DNA of 64,000 nt from contig NZ_CANLEA010000006.1 in the NCBI RefSeq assembly GCF_947489565.1, positions 1-64,000 of the forward strand, read 5' to 3'. Position 1 is the stretch's first letter; the number at the start of each line of letters is the position of its first letter. Of this stretch, positions 52,901-61,352 are shown piece after piece. Source of the DNA: an uncultured Kordia sp. GTDB lineage: Bacteria; Bacteroidota; Bacteroidia; Flavobacteriales; Flavobacteriaceae. The notes under the pieces were generated by a model. That model made no database searches. It saw only the letters and a list, made by a program, of their open reading frames with translations, and was not told the origin of the DNA. A program made the position numbers and the translations under genes.

Positions 52901-54784
52901 ATGAAATTACCCGTTACCACACTATTCTTACTTACTTTTTCATTTACACTAGCACAAGGAGAAGCCAATATTTGGTACTTTGGCAGAAATGCAGGATTAG
53001 ATTTTAATTCAGGAGTTCCTGTTGCTATAAATGATGGACAATTGAATACTGGAGAAGGATGTGCAACAATGGCTGATGCAAATGGCCAACTCTTGTTTTA
53101 TACGGATGGAATTACTGTGTGGGATAAAAATCACAGTATTATGCCTAATGGAACTGAGTTACTAGGAGATAGTTCTAGTACGCAATCGGCAGTGATAGTG
53201 CCTAAACCTGGTGATTCTGATATTTATTACGTTTTTACCGTTGATGATTTTGCGGGAGTTAATGGACTTCGTTTTTCTGAAGTAGACTTAACACTTAATG
53301 GCGGAAATGGAGATGTTACAAGCGTAAAAAATGTTCTGCTGCGTACACCAACGACCGAAAAGGTGACAGCGGTTCGACATTGTAACGGAGTTGATTTTTG
53401 GATTGTGAGTCATGATTTGAATACTAATTTTTTGAGTTATGAAGTAACGAATGCAGGAGTTAATACCAGTCCAGTAATATCAACTCTAGGATCAACGCAT
53501 GTAAATCCTTTTGGGTATTTAAAAATTTCACCCAATGGTAAAAAGATTGTGTCTGCAATTGCCAGAGCAAGTATAGATGTGAGTTATATGGAGATTTTTG
53601 ACTTTGATACCGCAACAGGTATTATTTCCAATCCAATACAGATTGGAGATATTTTTCATAATGATTATGGAGGTGCTTATGGAGTAGATTTTTCACCAAA
53701 TAGTCAACTGTTATATGTGAGTGATTTTAATCTTTTTGGGATGTCCAAAATGTATCAATTTGATCTTTCTTTTGACAATGCAATAGATATTATTAATTCC
53801 AGTACAATATTATATGAGGGTTTCAGTAATTTAGGAGCTGTACAGTTAGGTCCTGACAATAAAGTTTATATAGCAAATGCCGGTACTACATTTTTAGATG
53901 TTATAGAAAATCCCAATATTGTAGGAATGGGAGCTGGCTATACTAATTCAGGTGTGTCATTAAATGGAAATCAAGTCTCTTTAGGATTACCTACATTTAT
54001 ACAATCAATATTTGAAACTGAAGTAAGTCTTAATACAACAAATGTTTGTTTGGGAGAAGTGGCAACTTTTTCGTTTACTACAAGTACAAATGTTTCATCA
54101 TACTTATGGAGTTTTGGAGATGGAACTACCGCAACAACAGAGTTTCCTGAACATATATATGAAGCGCCAGGTACGTATACCGTTTTTTTAGATATCGATT
54201 CAGAATGTCAAGGATTACAAACATTTTCTCAAGAAATTACAGTTTTCGAAGTTCCCATAATTCCACCAATTTCTGATGTTACTTTATGTGAAGTTGAAAA
54301 TCAGGAAATTAATCTATCTCAATTCAATACTGATGTATTAGGGAATCAAACCAATTCAAATTTTGTGGTTTCGTATCATGAAAATCAAGAAGATGCCGAA
54401 AATGGAAGCAATCCATTGGACACTAACTATACATCTTTTTCTAATCAAGTAACAATGTATGCCAGACTTGAAAACAGTAATTCAAGTTTGTGTTATGATA
54501 TTAAAGAATTCAATATTGAAATCAATGAAAATTGTATCATTCCACGAGGGATTTCCCCAAATAACGATGGACTCAATGATACTTTCGATATTTCTTGGTT
54601 AAAAGCTACGAGCGTAAAAATCTTTAACAGAAATGGAGTAGAAGTATTCCAAGCGCGCAATTATAAAAACGAATGGAGCGGACAAGATAAAAACGGAAAT
54701 ATTGTGCCAACAGGAACTTATTTTTATGTAATTACTGATGAAAATCAAGAAGTATACAATGGTTGGGTTTATGTAAAAAGGTAA
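52901..54784 (+). CDS. Beta-propeller / PKD protein with T9SS type B sorting domain
   Basis: A 627-residue secreted protein. A signal peptide ending FTLAQG is followed by a WD/Kelch-like propeller (ANIWYFGRNAGLDFNSG and later repeats), a PKD domain at ~380-450 (SYLWSFGDGTT) and a CHU_C/type B T9SS domain in the last ~80 residues (IPRGISPNNDGLNDTFDI, GTYFYVI, GWVYVKR). Typical of flavobacterial cell-surface or gliding-associated proteins; no enzyme motif. Confidence 0.85.
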   Translation: MKLPVTTLFLLTFSFTLAQGEANIWYFGRNAGLDFNSGVPVAINDGQLNTGEGCATMADANGQLLFYTDGITVWDKNHSIMPNGTELLGDSSSTQSAVIVPKPGDSDIYYVFTVDDFAGVNGLRFSEVDLTLNGGNGDVTSVKNVLLRTPTTEKVTAVRHCNGVDFWIVSHDLNTNFLSYEVTNAGVNTSPVISTLGSTHVNPFGYLKISPNGKKIVSAIARASIDVSYMEIFDFDTATGIISNPIQIGDIFHNDYGGAYGVDFSPNSQLLYVSDFNLFGMSKMYQFDLSFDNAIDIINSSTILYEGFSNLGAVQLGPDNKVYIANAGTTFLDVIENPNIVGMGAGYTNSGVSLNGNQVSLGLPTFIQSIFETEVSLNTTNVCLGEVATFSFTTSTNVSSYLWSFGDGTTATTEFPEHIYEAPGTYTVFLDIDSECQGLQTFSQEITVFEVPIIPPISDVTLCEVENQEINLSQFNTDVLGNQTNSNFVVSYHENQEDAENGSNPLDTNYTSFSNQVTMYARLENSNSSLCYDIKEFNIEINENCIIPRGISPNNDGLNDTFDISWLKATSVKIFNRNGVEVFQARNYKNEWSGQDKNGNIVPTGTYFYVITDENQEVYNGWVYVKR

Positions 54785-54786
54785 AT

Positions 54787-55395
54787 TTAGTATTTGTGTT
54801 TTTCTAATGTTTGTTTATCCGCAAAGAAGTAAATCGTTTCTTCTTCGTTTTTGAGTTTTTTGTACACATCAAAACCTACATGTTTGTAAAAACGAAGCAA
54901 GCGAATATCAGAAGTTTCAAAAAGAATAGGCAGTTTGTTTGTCTCTGAAAGTCTAAAAAGCATTTTATTAATTTCATTTAATCCTTCTAGACTTCCATAA
55001 CCTTCTTCCTGCGCAATGAACCAAACATAAATATAATTGTCTAGTTTCAGTTTGTGTTTTTTGACTTCTTTTTCATGCTGCAATACTTTTTTTATGTTCG
55101 TCAATGGAATGCCTTTTACTACGTTGAGATATCTGCAGAAATCACCAAAAGTTTTTTTTAATTTTTGATGCTCATAAAACAACACGATCGTTTTTTTATT
55201 TTCGGCAACATACACGCCATTGTTGTTCAATGCTACACGAAAACAATAGTTGACAGCGTTAAAAACATTTTTTTGAAAGCTTTTTTTGTTTTTGTTGAAC
55301 AATAACGCCATTCTCGGATTTTTCAAGAATCGATTGCTGATAAGTTGTATATAATGCAATTGTGCGGCTTTAGATAGTAGTTGCTTGTTTTCCAT
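54787..55395 (-). CDS. GNAT-like acyltransferase in lipid cluster
   Basis: A 202-residue protein with a GNAT-like C-terminal half (WFIAQEEGYGSLEGLNEINKMLF, then RLLRFYKHVGFDVYKKL). The acetyl-CoA loop is weak, so activity is uncertain. It overlaps the desaturase stop by 26 bases and is the last of three coupled genes. Confidence 0.7.
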   Translation of the reverse strand: MENKQLLSKAAQLHYIQLISNRFLKNPRMALLFNKNKKSFQKNVFNAVNYCFRVALNNNGVYVAENKKTIVLFYEHQKLKKTFGDFCRYLNVVKGIPLTNIKKVLQHEKEVKKHKLKLDNYIYVWFIAQEEGYGSLEGLNEINKMLFRLSETNKLPILFETSDIRLLRFYKHVGFDVYKKLKNEEETIYFFADKQTLEKHKY

Positions 55396-56443
55396 TGTTT
55401 TTTAATAGATTGAAATGTGATAAATACGCGTGAAAAACACTGCTTTCATGATGATATGGCAAATCGTATTTTTTTGCCAACTGTTTGATGATCGGTGTGA
55501 TATTCGGATAATGAATATGTGAAACCTTTGGAAATAGATGATGCGCCACATGATGATTAAAACCGCCAAGCAACCAAGTTGTCAATGAATTATTGGTGGC
55601 AAAATCGGTAGTAGTAATGAGTTGATGATGTGCCCAAGAATACGGCATTTTTCCATCACTATTTGGTGTTACAAAAACAGAGTGTTCCGAAACATGTGAT
55701 GGTACGAGTGCTAAGGTTAAAAAGTAACTTGCAGCAATATGCAATATCAAATGTCCCATCAAAACTTGAACGATGGTGGCTGATGAAAATAAGATAGGAA
55801 GCAATATAAAAATTGTGAGGTAGCATCCTTTAAAAAGGATCAGTTTTAGATATTCTTTAGCAGGAATCTTTTTAAGCAATGAATTTTTAGCAAAAAAGTC
55901 TGTAAAATCCCGAATGTAAATCCAGTTGATTGTATAAAAAGCATACAAAAATGGCACATAAATGTATTGAAATTTATGATAGGATTTGTGTGTGGCTTTC
56001 GGTAAAATTTTCACAATATCAGTTTGCGTAATATCAGGATCTTTCCCTAACGTATTTGGAAATGTATGATGTCCAAATTGATGTCGTTTTTTCCAAGTAT
56101 ATGAGTTTGCTCCAATGAAATCTAACTGCATGCTAAAATAGGAATTAATCCACGTGTTGGAATGTGCTACTCCATGAATAGCTTCATGTGCTATATTGAT
56201 TGCTAAAACGATGCCCAACACGCCAAGAATACCAAAAAGTAAAAATATAAGATTGCTTTGCTGAACGTAAAAAATGAGCAAATAGGTTAAAAGAAACAAG
56301 CCTTTTAAAATGATATACTTTTTCACGAGGAATCTATTTCCATACTTGTCTGTAGCATTCTTTTCAAAATACAATTGCACTTCTTGACAGAGTTCTTTGT
56401 AAAAGAAATCGGGTTCTTTCGGAAATGTTACTTTTGTGTTCAT
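55370..56443 (-). CDS. Membrane fatty-acid desaturase
   Basis: A 357-residue membrane-bound di-iron desaturase. The three histidine boxes are HEAIHGVAH (His86, His90, His94), HQFGHH (His121-126) and NHHVAHHLFP (~296-305). Four hydrophobic stretches lie between. It introduces a double bond or hydroxyl in an acyl chain. Overlapping the oxoamine synthase gene by four bases suggests it modifies the same lipid. Confidence 0.88.
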   Translation of the reverse strand: MNTKVTFPKEPDFFYKELCQEVQLYFEKNATDKYGNRFLVKKYIILKGLFLLTYLLIFYVQQSNLIFLLFGILGVLGIVLAINIAHEAIHGVAHSNTWINSYFSMQLDFIGANSYTWKKRHQFGHHTFPNTLGKDPDITQTDIVKILPKATHKSYHKFQYIYVPFLYAFYTINWIYIRDFTDFFAKNSLLKKIPAKEYLKLILFKGCYLTIFILLPILFSSATIVQVLMGHLILHIAASYFLTLALVPSHVSEHSVFVTPNSDGKMPYSWAHHQLITTTDFATNNSLTTWLLGGFNHHVAHHLFPKVSHIHYPNITPIIKQLAKKYDLPYHHESSVFHAYLSHFNLLKNNGKQATTI

Positions 56444-57648
56444 GCCATATGTTTTTGAAATACCTTATCATACGACGCTAACGTGTGGCGTACATCTGCT
56501 TCTGTATGCAAACAGGTTGGAGTTAGACGGAAAATAACAGTTCCTTTAGGCACAACCGGATAAATAATTACCGAGCAATACACGCCAAAATTGTGAACGA
56601 GTTCTCTTTGAAGGTGAAACACATCTTCCATTTGTATCTTAAAATAAATTGGTGTAATGTGACTGTCTACATGATCTGAAAGCAGATTTCGTTCTTGTAA
56701 ACCTTGTTGCAGCAACTTTGTAATTGAAAATAATTTTTCTCGCTGATGTGTTGCTTTTGCAATAATTTTTAGGCGTTCGTTCAAACCATATACAATGGGC
56801 ATTGGCAACGATTTTGAAAACATTTGCGAACGCAGATTGTATTTAAAGTAATTGATAACTTCTTTTTTACCAGCGATGATAGCACCAAAAGAAGCCATAG
56901 ATTTGGTGAAAGTGGTAAAGTATAAATCAACCTTATCTTCTAAGTTGTGTTCGCAAACAGTTCCGTTTCCTTTGGGTCCTAACACGCCAAAACCATGTGC
57001 ATCATCTACCAGAAGTCTAAAGTTGTATGTTTCTTTTAAATCACAAATTTCTTTAAGTTTTCCTTGCGCGCCCGACATGCTAAACACACCTTCGGTAATT
57101 ACTAGAATGCCTCCTTTTGTTTTTTTTGTGTGTTTTGTGGCAATCTGTAATTGTTCTTTCAGACTTTGAATGTCGTTATGTTTGAAGATTAGTTTTTCTC
57201 CGCGATGCAATCGGATGCCATCAATTGTACATGCATGACATTGTTCGTCGGAAATCACGATATCTTTTGGAGACAATAAAGCATCCACAATAGAAACCAT
57301 TCCTTGATATCCAAAGTTGAGAAGTAAGGCTTTTTCCATATGAACAAAATCAGCGATATTCTGTTCAAACTCATCATGTAAAAGTGTATCGCCAGTCATC
57401 ATTCGAGAACCCATCGGATACGTAATTCCCCATTTTTTTTGCGCAAAAGCATCAATCTTATCGACTTCTTTTGAGCCTGCCAAGCCTAAATAATTATTGT
57501 AACTCCAGCAGATAAGTTCTTTGTTTTTAAAGAAAATATGATTGGAGATTTTCCCTTCGAGTTTCGGAAAAGCAAAGTCGCCTTCTATAAGATGTTGCAG
57601 TTTTCCTATCGGTCCGTTGTGGTGTTGTATTCTTTCAAAAATATCCAT
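56440..57648 (-). CDS. Alpha-oxoamine synthase (sphingo/sulfonolipid type)
   Basis: A 402-residue PLP enzyme of the KBL/BioF/serine palmitoyltransferase family. His138 (EQCHAC), Asp215-Asp216 and His218 (VDDAHGFG) and the PLP lysine Lys249 (TTFTKSMASFG) are present. The family condenses an acyl-CoA with an amino acid. Since a desaturase and an acyltransferase follow in overlap, a lipid product (sphingolipid- or sulfonolipid-like) is more likely than biotin synthesis. Confidence 0.82.
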   Translation of the reverse strand: MDIFERIQHHNGPIGKLQHLIEGDFAFPKLEGKISNHIFFKNKELICWSYNNYLGLAGSKEVDKIDAFAQKKWGITYPMGSRMMTGDTLLHDEFEQNIADFVHMEKALLLNFGYQGMVSIVDALLSPKDIVISDEQCHACTIDGIRLHRGEKLIFKHNDIQSLKEQLQIATKHTKKTKGGILVITEGVFSMSGAQGKLKEICDLKETYNFRLLVDDAHGFGVLGPKGNGTVCEHNLEDKVDLYFTTFTKSMASFGAIIAGKKEVINYFKYNLRSQMFSKSLPMPIVYGLNERLKIIAKATHQREKLFSITKLLQQGLQERNLLSDHVDSHITPIYFKIQMEDVFHLQRELVHNFGVYCSVIIYPVVPKGTVIFRLTPTCLHTEADVRHTLASYDKVFQKHMA

Positions 57649-57807
57649 GGTAATGTCGTTTTATAATGTAATGACATAAAAGTACATGGACAGTTTTTAG
57701 CGGATGTCTAGAATCCTCATTCGGTGATAAATTAGGACAGATTATCGTATGGTTTACAGAAGAATCTTTTCATTTCGTAAAAAGAAAAGAAGTATTTCAA
57801 TATATTA

Positions 57808-57840
57808 AAAAAACCAGCAAAGTTCAGTTTGCTGGTTTTA
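57808..57840. terminator. Intrinsic terminator
   Basis: Stem AAAACCAGCAAA / TTTGCTGGTTTT with a GTTCAG loop. It terminates the leftward small lipoprotein gene at 57901. Confidence 0.85.
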
Positions 57841-57900
57841 CATAGTTTTTAAAAACTGTGTTTTATATACGTAGAAATAATGGTAAGTACTACCGTCTTT

Positions 57901-58260
57901 TTATTTCTTTTTAATCAATGTCAAAATCTCTTTTTGACCAGATCTACTCATTACAAATTGCAGCGTATCATTCTCTAATTTGCTGATTTCAACTCCAATT
58001 TCTAATTTATTTTCTGGTGTAGAATATAACAATCCGTTTTCAATTCTATACACTCCAGATTCTTCTAGTCCCGTCACTTTTGAGCTGTAGGTTTTGTCTG
58101 CTTTAAAATTAAAATATACATTATTATTACATCTGTCTTTTCCTGAAGATTCTATGATCCATTCAGAACAATTCCATTCTCCGACAATTTTTTCATACTG
58201 TTCAGCATTCGTACATGATATTAGTAACAATGCAAAAGCTACTACAATGATTTTTTTCAT
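57901..58260 (-). CDS. Small lipocalin-like lipoprotein
   Basis: A 119-residue lipoprotein (lipobox LLISC). The GEWNCSEW and FKADKTYSS pieces, followed by GVYRIENGLLY, resemble the lipocalin-like family of short Bacteroidetes lipoproteins. Ligand unknown. Confidence 0.72.
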   Translation of the reverse strand: MKKIIVVAFALLLISCTNAEQYEKIVGEWNCSEWIIESSGKDRCNNNVYFNFKADKTYSSKVTGLEESGVYRIENGLLYSTPENKLEIGVEISKLENDTLQFVMSRSGQKEILTLIKKK

Positions 58261-58372
58261 AAGATTTTTTATTTTTTAGTGGGTTTGTTATAGTCAATGC
58301 TTATGTGTGTAGTATTTCTTTTAAATGTTACAATAATGCGTAACGAATATATCTGAAGCTATTTTTAACAAC

Positions 58373-58401
58373 TCAAACCAGCGAGATGATCACTGGTTTG
58401 A
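58373..58401. terminator. Hairpin, possible weak terminator
   Basis: Arms TCAAACCAG / CTGGTTTGA with an 11-base loop, downstream of the lipoprotein gene at 58433. The U tract on that strand is poor. Confidence 0.45.
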
Positions 58402-58432
58402 TGAAGCTTTTTTATACTGATATCATTTATTT

Positions 58433-59050
58433 TTAATCAGGACAACCATCATTATCTGAATCATCATCACCTGCTGATGTGTACGGACAATCATCTTCAA
58501 TATTTACAACTCCATCATGATCATAATCAATTGGTGTGCCGCCTACTGAATTATTACAAAATGTATAAAATGAGTTTGAAATACTTCCAGAAGTTGGAAC
58601 AGTTTCATACGTGTTAATTTCTGCTCCATCATAATATACTTTTCTAATTTTCATTATAATTTTAGTATCAAGTCCAGGACAGGTAAACATATCATACGCA
58701 GAAACATTATACAGTTTATTAGACCTTTGTTCATTTGGTTTAATTATAAATTCTTGAGGAACAAAAACCATCTGGTTACCTGCATGATAATAGTCAACAA
58801 TAACCTTTATTTCTTTATCATGAATGCGTTCTGATGTAAACTGTATTCCTGCATATTCTGTATTATCGACAATGCTTTCCTCGTCAAAATACATTTTCAA
58901 TTTTACATCATCTGCGCCGAATACAGGAAGTGTACCAATATATCTTTTAGTTAATGAAGTGTCATTTGATGCTTCGGTAGGTTCGTTTAATTCGTCTGTT
59001 GAACAACTTATAATAAGAATGCTCAATAATAAGTAAAGTGTTTTTTTCAT
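58433..59050 (-). CDS. Lipoprotein with C-terminal thrombospondin type 3-like calcium repeats
   Basis: A 205-residue lipoprotein from ATG 59050 (MKKTLYLLLSILIISC), lipobox IISC. The body is beta-rich; the last ~32 residues are acidic TSP3-like repeats (DYDHDGVVNIEDDCP, DDDSDNDGCPD) that bind calcium. The frame ends right after the second repeat, so the repeat array is short. It is divergent from the TPR-AraC gene across a palindrome. Confidence 0.75.
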   Translation of the reverse strand: MKKTLYLLLSILIISCSTDELNEPTEASNDTSLTKRYIGTLPVFGADDVKLKMYFDEESIVDNTEYAGIQFTSERIHDKEIKVIVDYYHAGNQMVFVPQEFIIKPNEQRSNKLYNVSAYDMFTCPGLDTKIIMKIRKVYYDGAEINTYETVPTSGSISNSFYTFCNNSVGGTPIDYDHDGVVNIEDDCPYTSAGDDDSDNDGCPD

Positions 59051-59120
59051 AATCTGATTATATTTTGAATTAATAATACTCCAAAACAACAGCGAAATAA
59101 ACTCGAAAACAATCAACATA

Positions 59121-59145
59121 AGTCGTGTTTTAGTAAAATACGACT
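59121..59145. promoter_or_regulatory. Palindrome upstream of the TPR-AraC gene
   Basis: Arms AGTCGTGTTTTA / TAAAATACGACT around a single G, with one G-T mismatch. A related palindrome lies at 60994-61012 before the GG-leader peptide gene, sharing TAAATACGACT. A binding site for the adjacent AraC-type regulator is the simplest reading. Confidence 0.6.
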
Positions 59146-59222
59146 AGTTGTAAAAACTTACGATATAGTTTGGATCATACCATGAACTTCCTATATTTAA
59201 ACTTTAATGTTGAATTCGATCT

Positions 59223-60989
59223 ATGTTCCGATTTTTTTTATGTCTATGCTTCTGCTTCCTTGTCCAAATTCCAAATGTCCAAGCACAAAAACTCACAATT
59301 CCTAAATACCAAGCTTTAAAAGCATTAAGTTATGATAGCTTACAAACGGCTTTTTATACTTTTATACCTAACAATTCCGAATTAGCGAAAGTATACGCAA
59401 ATGCTTATTATAGAAACGCTTTAGAAAAAAAAGACGTCAAAGAAATTTATATTGGAGAACATCAATATGCATTGGCGTATAGGTTTTTAGGGCAAAAAGA
59501 TAGTGCGCTGTATTTTGTGAATAGTGCTTTAAATAAAGCCAAACAAGTAAATGATAAGCAGCATTATGCGAGTAGCCTTTATTTGAAAGGAATTATTTAT
59601 TATGAGGCATCCATGTATAAGGAAGCTATAACAAATTATACAGAAGCCTATAATTTGATTAAAAAAGATAATGACTCTATCAAGTTAGCGTTAATTGCAA
59701 ATTCTATTTCGCTTGTAAAAAATCAAATTGGAGAAACAAAGCAAGCATTAAATTTAGCAAAAACAAACCTGTTGTTTTATGAGAGACTCCATAAAAAAAA
59801 GGATCCTCGCTTGAATGATTTTGACTATATAAATGCCTTGTTAAATATTAGTAATGCATACACTAGTTTGGCAGAAGAATATCCAAAAGAAAAAGTAGCC
59901 TATGCAGACTCAGCATCGGTTTATTGTTTACAAGGGATTGATAAAAGTATAAAAGCTAAGGATAATGGCGCCTACCTTATGTTTCTTACGATAAAAGGAA
60001 TTATTAGTCAAACAAAAGGGAACTATAAAGAATCTATCAACGATCTCAAAAAAGCGGAAGATAAAATAATAGATTTAGATGCTTCAGATGAGTTGCCTAA
60101 CTTGTATTTCTACCAAGGGAAAAATTATTTCTTACAACAAGATATCGATAATGCGCTTGTATATTTTTTAAAAGTAGATTCTTTAGTTATTAAAAAAAAT
60201 ATCAATTCTATTTTATCACGAGAAAATTATATTCTTTTAGCACAATGTTTTGAGCAAAAAAAGGATGTCAAAAAAGAACTGTACTATCTTAAAATGTTTA
60301 GAGATAAAGATGCTGAAATTGATAAAATAATTAAAGAATCTTCAAAAAATATATATGAGAAATACGACGTTCCTTCATTTACGGCTAAAATAAAGCAGCT
60401 TGAAAAAAACACAGATATCGTAAATGAAAAGAATTTGTTTTTAAAGAAGATTAGTCTTTTTTTGGTTGGAATCATTATTCTAGGAATTATCTATTATTAT
60501 CTGGTAAGACGGAAAAATAAAAGAAGATTTGAAACCATTGTAAAAGAGCTGAATTCTACCAAGGAAAAAACAGTAAAAGAACAAGTCAAAGAAACCGTTT
60601 CTTCCAAATCAAAAGAGTACAAAATAAGTGATGATAATATTCAAAAAATATTGAAAGGATTAGAGCAGTTTGAGCAAGAAAAAATGTTTCTCCAGCAAAA
60701 ATGTAGTATTAATTTTTTAGCAAAGGAAATTGATACAAACGCTACGTATTTATCCAAGACATTACAATCGCATAAAAACAAAAAATTCACCCAATACATT
60801 ACAGATTTAAGAATTGATTATGCATTGATTCAATTAAAAGAAAACAAAAAATTCAGAGCGTATGATATTAAATCGATCGCTTCAGAATTAGGCTTTAATA
60901 CAGCAGAATCTTTTTCTAAAGCATTTAAAAAGCAAACAGGAATTTATCCTTCGTTTTATATCAAAAAACTAAATTTATTAGAGAGTTAG
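59223..60989 (+). CDS. Membrane-tethered TPR sensor with cytoplasmic AraC DNA-binding domain
   Basis: A 588-residue regulator. A signal sequence (ends NVQAQ) leads into periplasmic TPR repeats (about residues 40-330), then a single transmembrane helix at ~411-431 (LFLVGIIILGIIYYYLV). A coiled linker and an AraC/XylS HTH domain (~480-588; AYDIKSIASELGFNTAESF) complete it. The fold suggests that a periplasmic ligand controls gene expression without a separate kinase. Related palindromes lie upstream of it and of the peptide gene that follows. Confidence 0.88.
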   Translation: MFRFFLCLCFCFLVQIPNVQAQKLTIPKYQALKALSYDSLQTAFYTFIPNNSELAKVYANAYYRNALEKKDVKEIYIGEHQYALAYRFLGQKDSALYFVNSALNKAKQVNDKQHYASSLYLKGIIYYEASMYKEAITNYTEAYNLIKKDNDSIKLALIANSISLVKNQIGETKQALNLAKTNLLFYERLHKKKDPRLNDFDYINALLNISNAYTSLAEEYPKEKVAYADSASVYCLQGIDKSIKAKDNGAYLMFLTIKGIISQTKGNYKESINDLKKAEDKIIDLDASDELPNLYFYQGKNYFLQQDIDNALVYFLKVDSLVIKKNINSILSRENYILLAQCFEQKKDVKKELYYLKMFRDKDAEIDKIIKESSKNIYEKYDVPSFTAKIKQLEKNTDIVNEKNLFLKKISLFLVGIIILGIIYYYLVRRKNKRRFETIVKELNSTKEKTVKEQVKETVSSKSKEYKISDDNIQKILKGLEQFEQEKMFLQQKCSINFLAKEIDTNATYLSKTLQSHKNKKFTQYITDLRIDYALIQLKENKKFRAYDIKSIASELGFNTAESFSKAFKKQTGIYPSFYIKKLNLLES

Positions 60990-60993
60990 TACT

Positions 60994-61012
60994 CGTATTT
61001 AACGTAAATACG
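60994..61012. promoter_or_regulatory. Palindrome upstream of the GG-leader peptide gene
   Basis: Perfect arms CGTATTTA / TAAATACG around ACG, followed by ACTTACT. It lies 13 bp before the -33 element at 61025 and shares its right arm with the palindrome at 59134-59145. Confidence 0.6.
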
Positions 61013-61024
61013 ACTTACTTTCCT

Positions 61025-61053
61025 TTGTAAACACTGAGTTCATACTACATTTG
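61025..61053 (+). promoter_or_regulatory. Promoter of the GG-leader peptide gene
   Basis: A -33 TTG (61025-61027), 18 bp spacer, and a -7 box TACATTTG (61046-61053) match the Bacteroidetes consensus. Start of transcription is expected near 61060, 20 bp before the start codon. Confidence 0.7.
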
Positions 61054-61079
61054 TATGATAGTAACCCTTAAATTATAAA

Positions 61080-61271
61080 ATGATGAAAAAGGAAAGAAAA
61101 ATAAAACTTTCGAAACTGAAAATTGCAAAAGTAAATCACATAGCAGCAAAAGGAGGAGTAAATTCCAATGCTTGTGCAACTGTGGAAGTTGAATGTTTTA
61201 CAAATGAATGCAATACGGATGAAACAGATTGTAGGACAACTGTAGGTACACGTAATGGTAATTCGTTATAA
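61080..61271 (+). CDS. GG-leader RiPP-like precursor peptide
   Basis: A 63-residue peptide (or 62 from the second ATG at 61083). The leader KIKLSKLKIAKVNHIAAKGG has the KLxIxKxN...GG pattern shared with the lanthipeptide-like precursor at 18800. The core of about 37 residues carries four Cys and many Thr (NACATVEVECFTNEC, DCRTTVGT). No modifying enzyme is encoded next to it; a single copy with its own promoter and terminator. It might be modified by enzymes elsewhere, such as the LanC pair, or be an unmodified secreted signal. Confidence 0.65.
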   Translation: MMKKERKIKLSKLKIAKVNHIAAKGGVNSNACATVEVECFTNECNTDETDCRTTVGTRNGNSL

Positions 61272-61295
61272 TTAGATCTCTAATTCTTTACAGAT

Positions 61296-61328
61296 AAAAA
61301 GCGCAACAAATACTGTTGCGCTTTTTTT
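61296..61328. terminator. Terminator after the GG-leader peptide gene
   Basis: Stem AAAAAGCGCAACA / TGTTGCGCTTTTT with an AATAC loop and a seven-T tail. The GCGCAACA stem is the same as at 18733-18766. Confidence 0.88.
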
Positions 61329-61352
61329 ATGATACATCTGTAGTATGAATTT

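Noticed and set aside
56440-57648. BioF (biotin synthesis) assignment for the oxoamine synthase
   Set aside because: No other biotin gene is near, and the overlapping desaturase and acyltransferase point to lipid synthesis; the motifs alone do not separate the family members.
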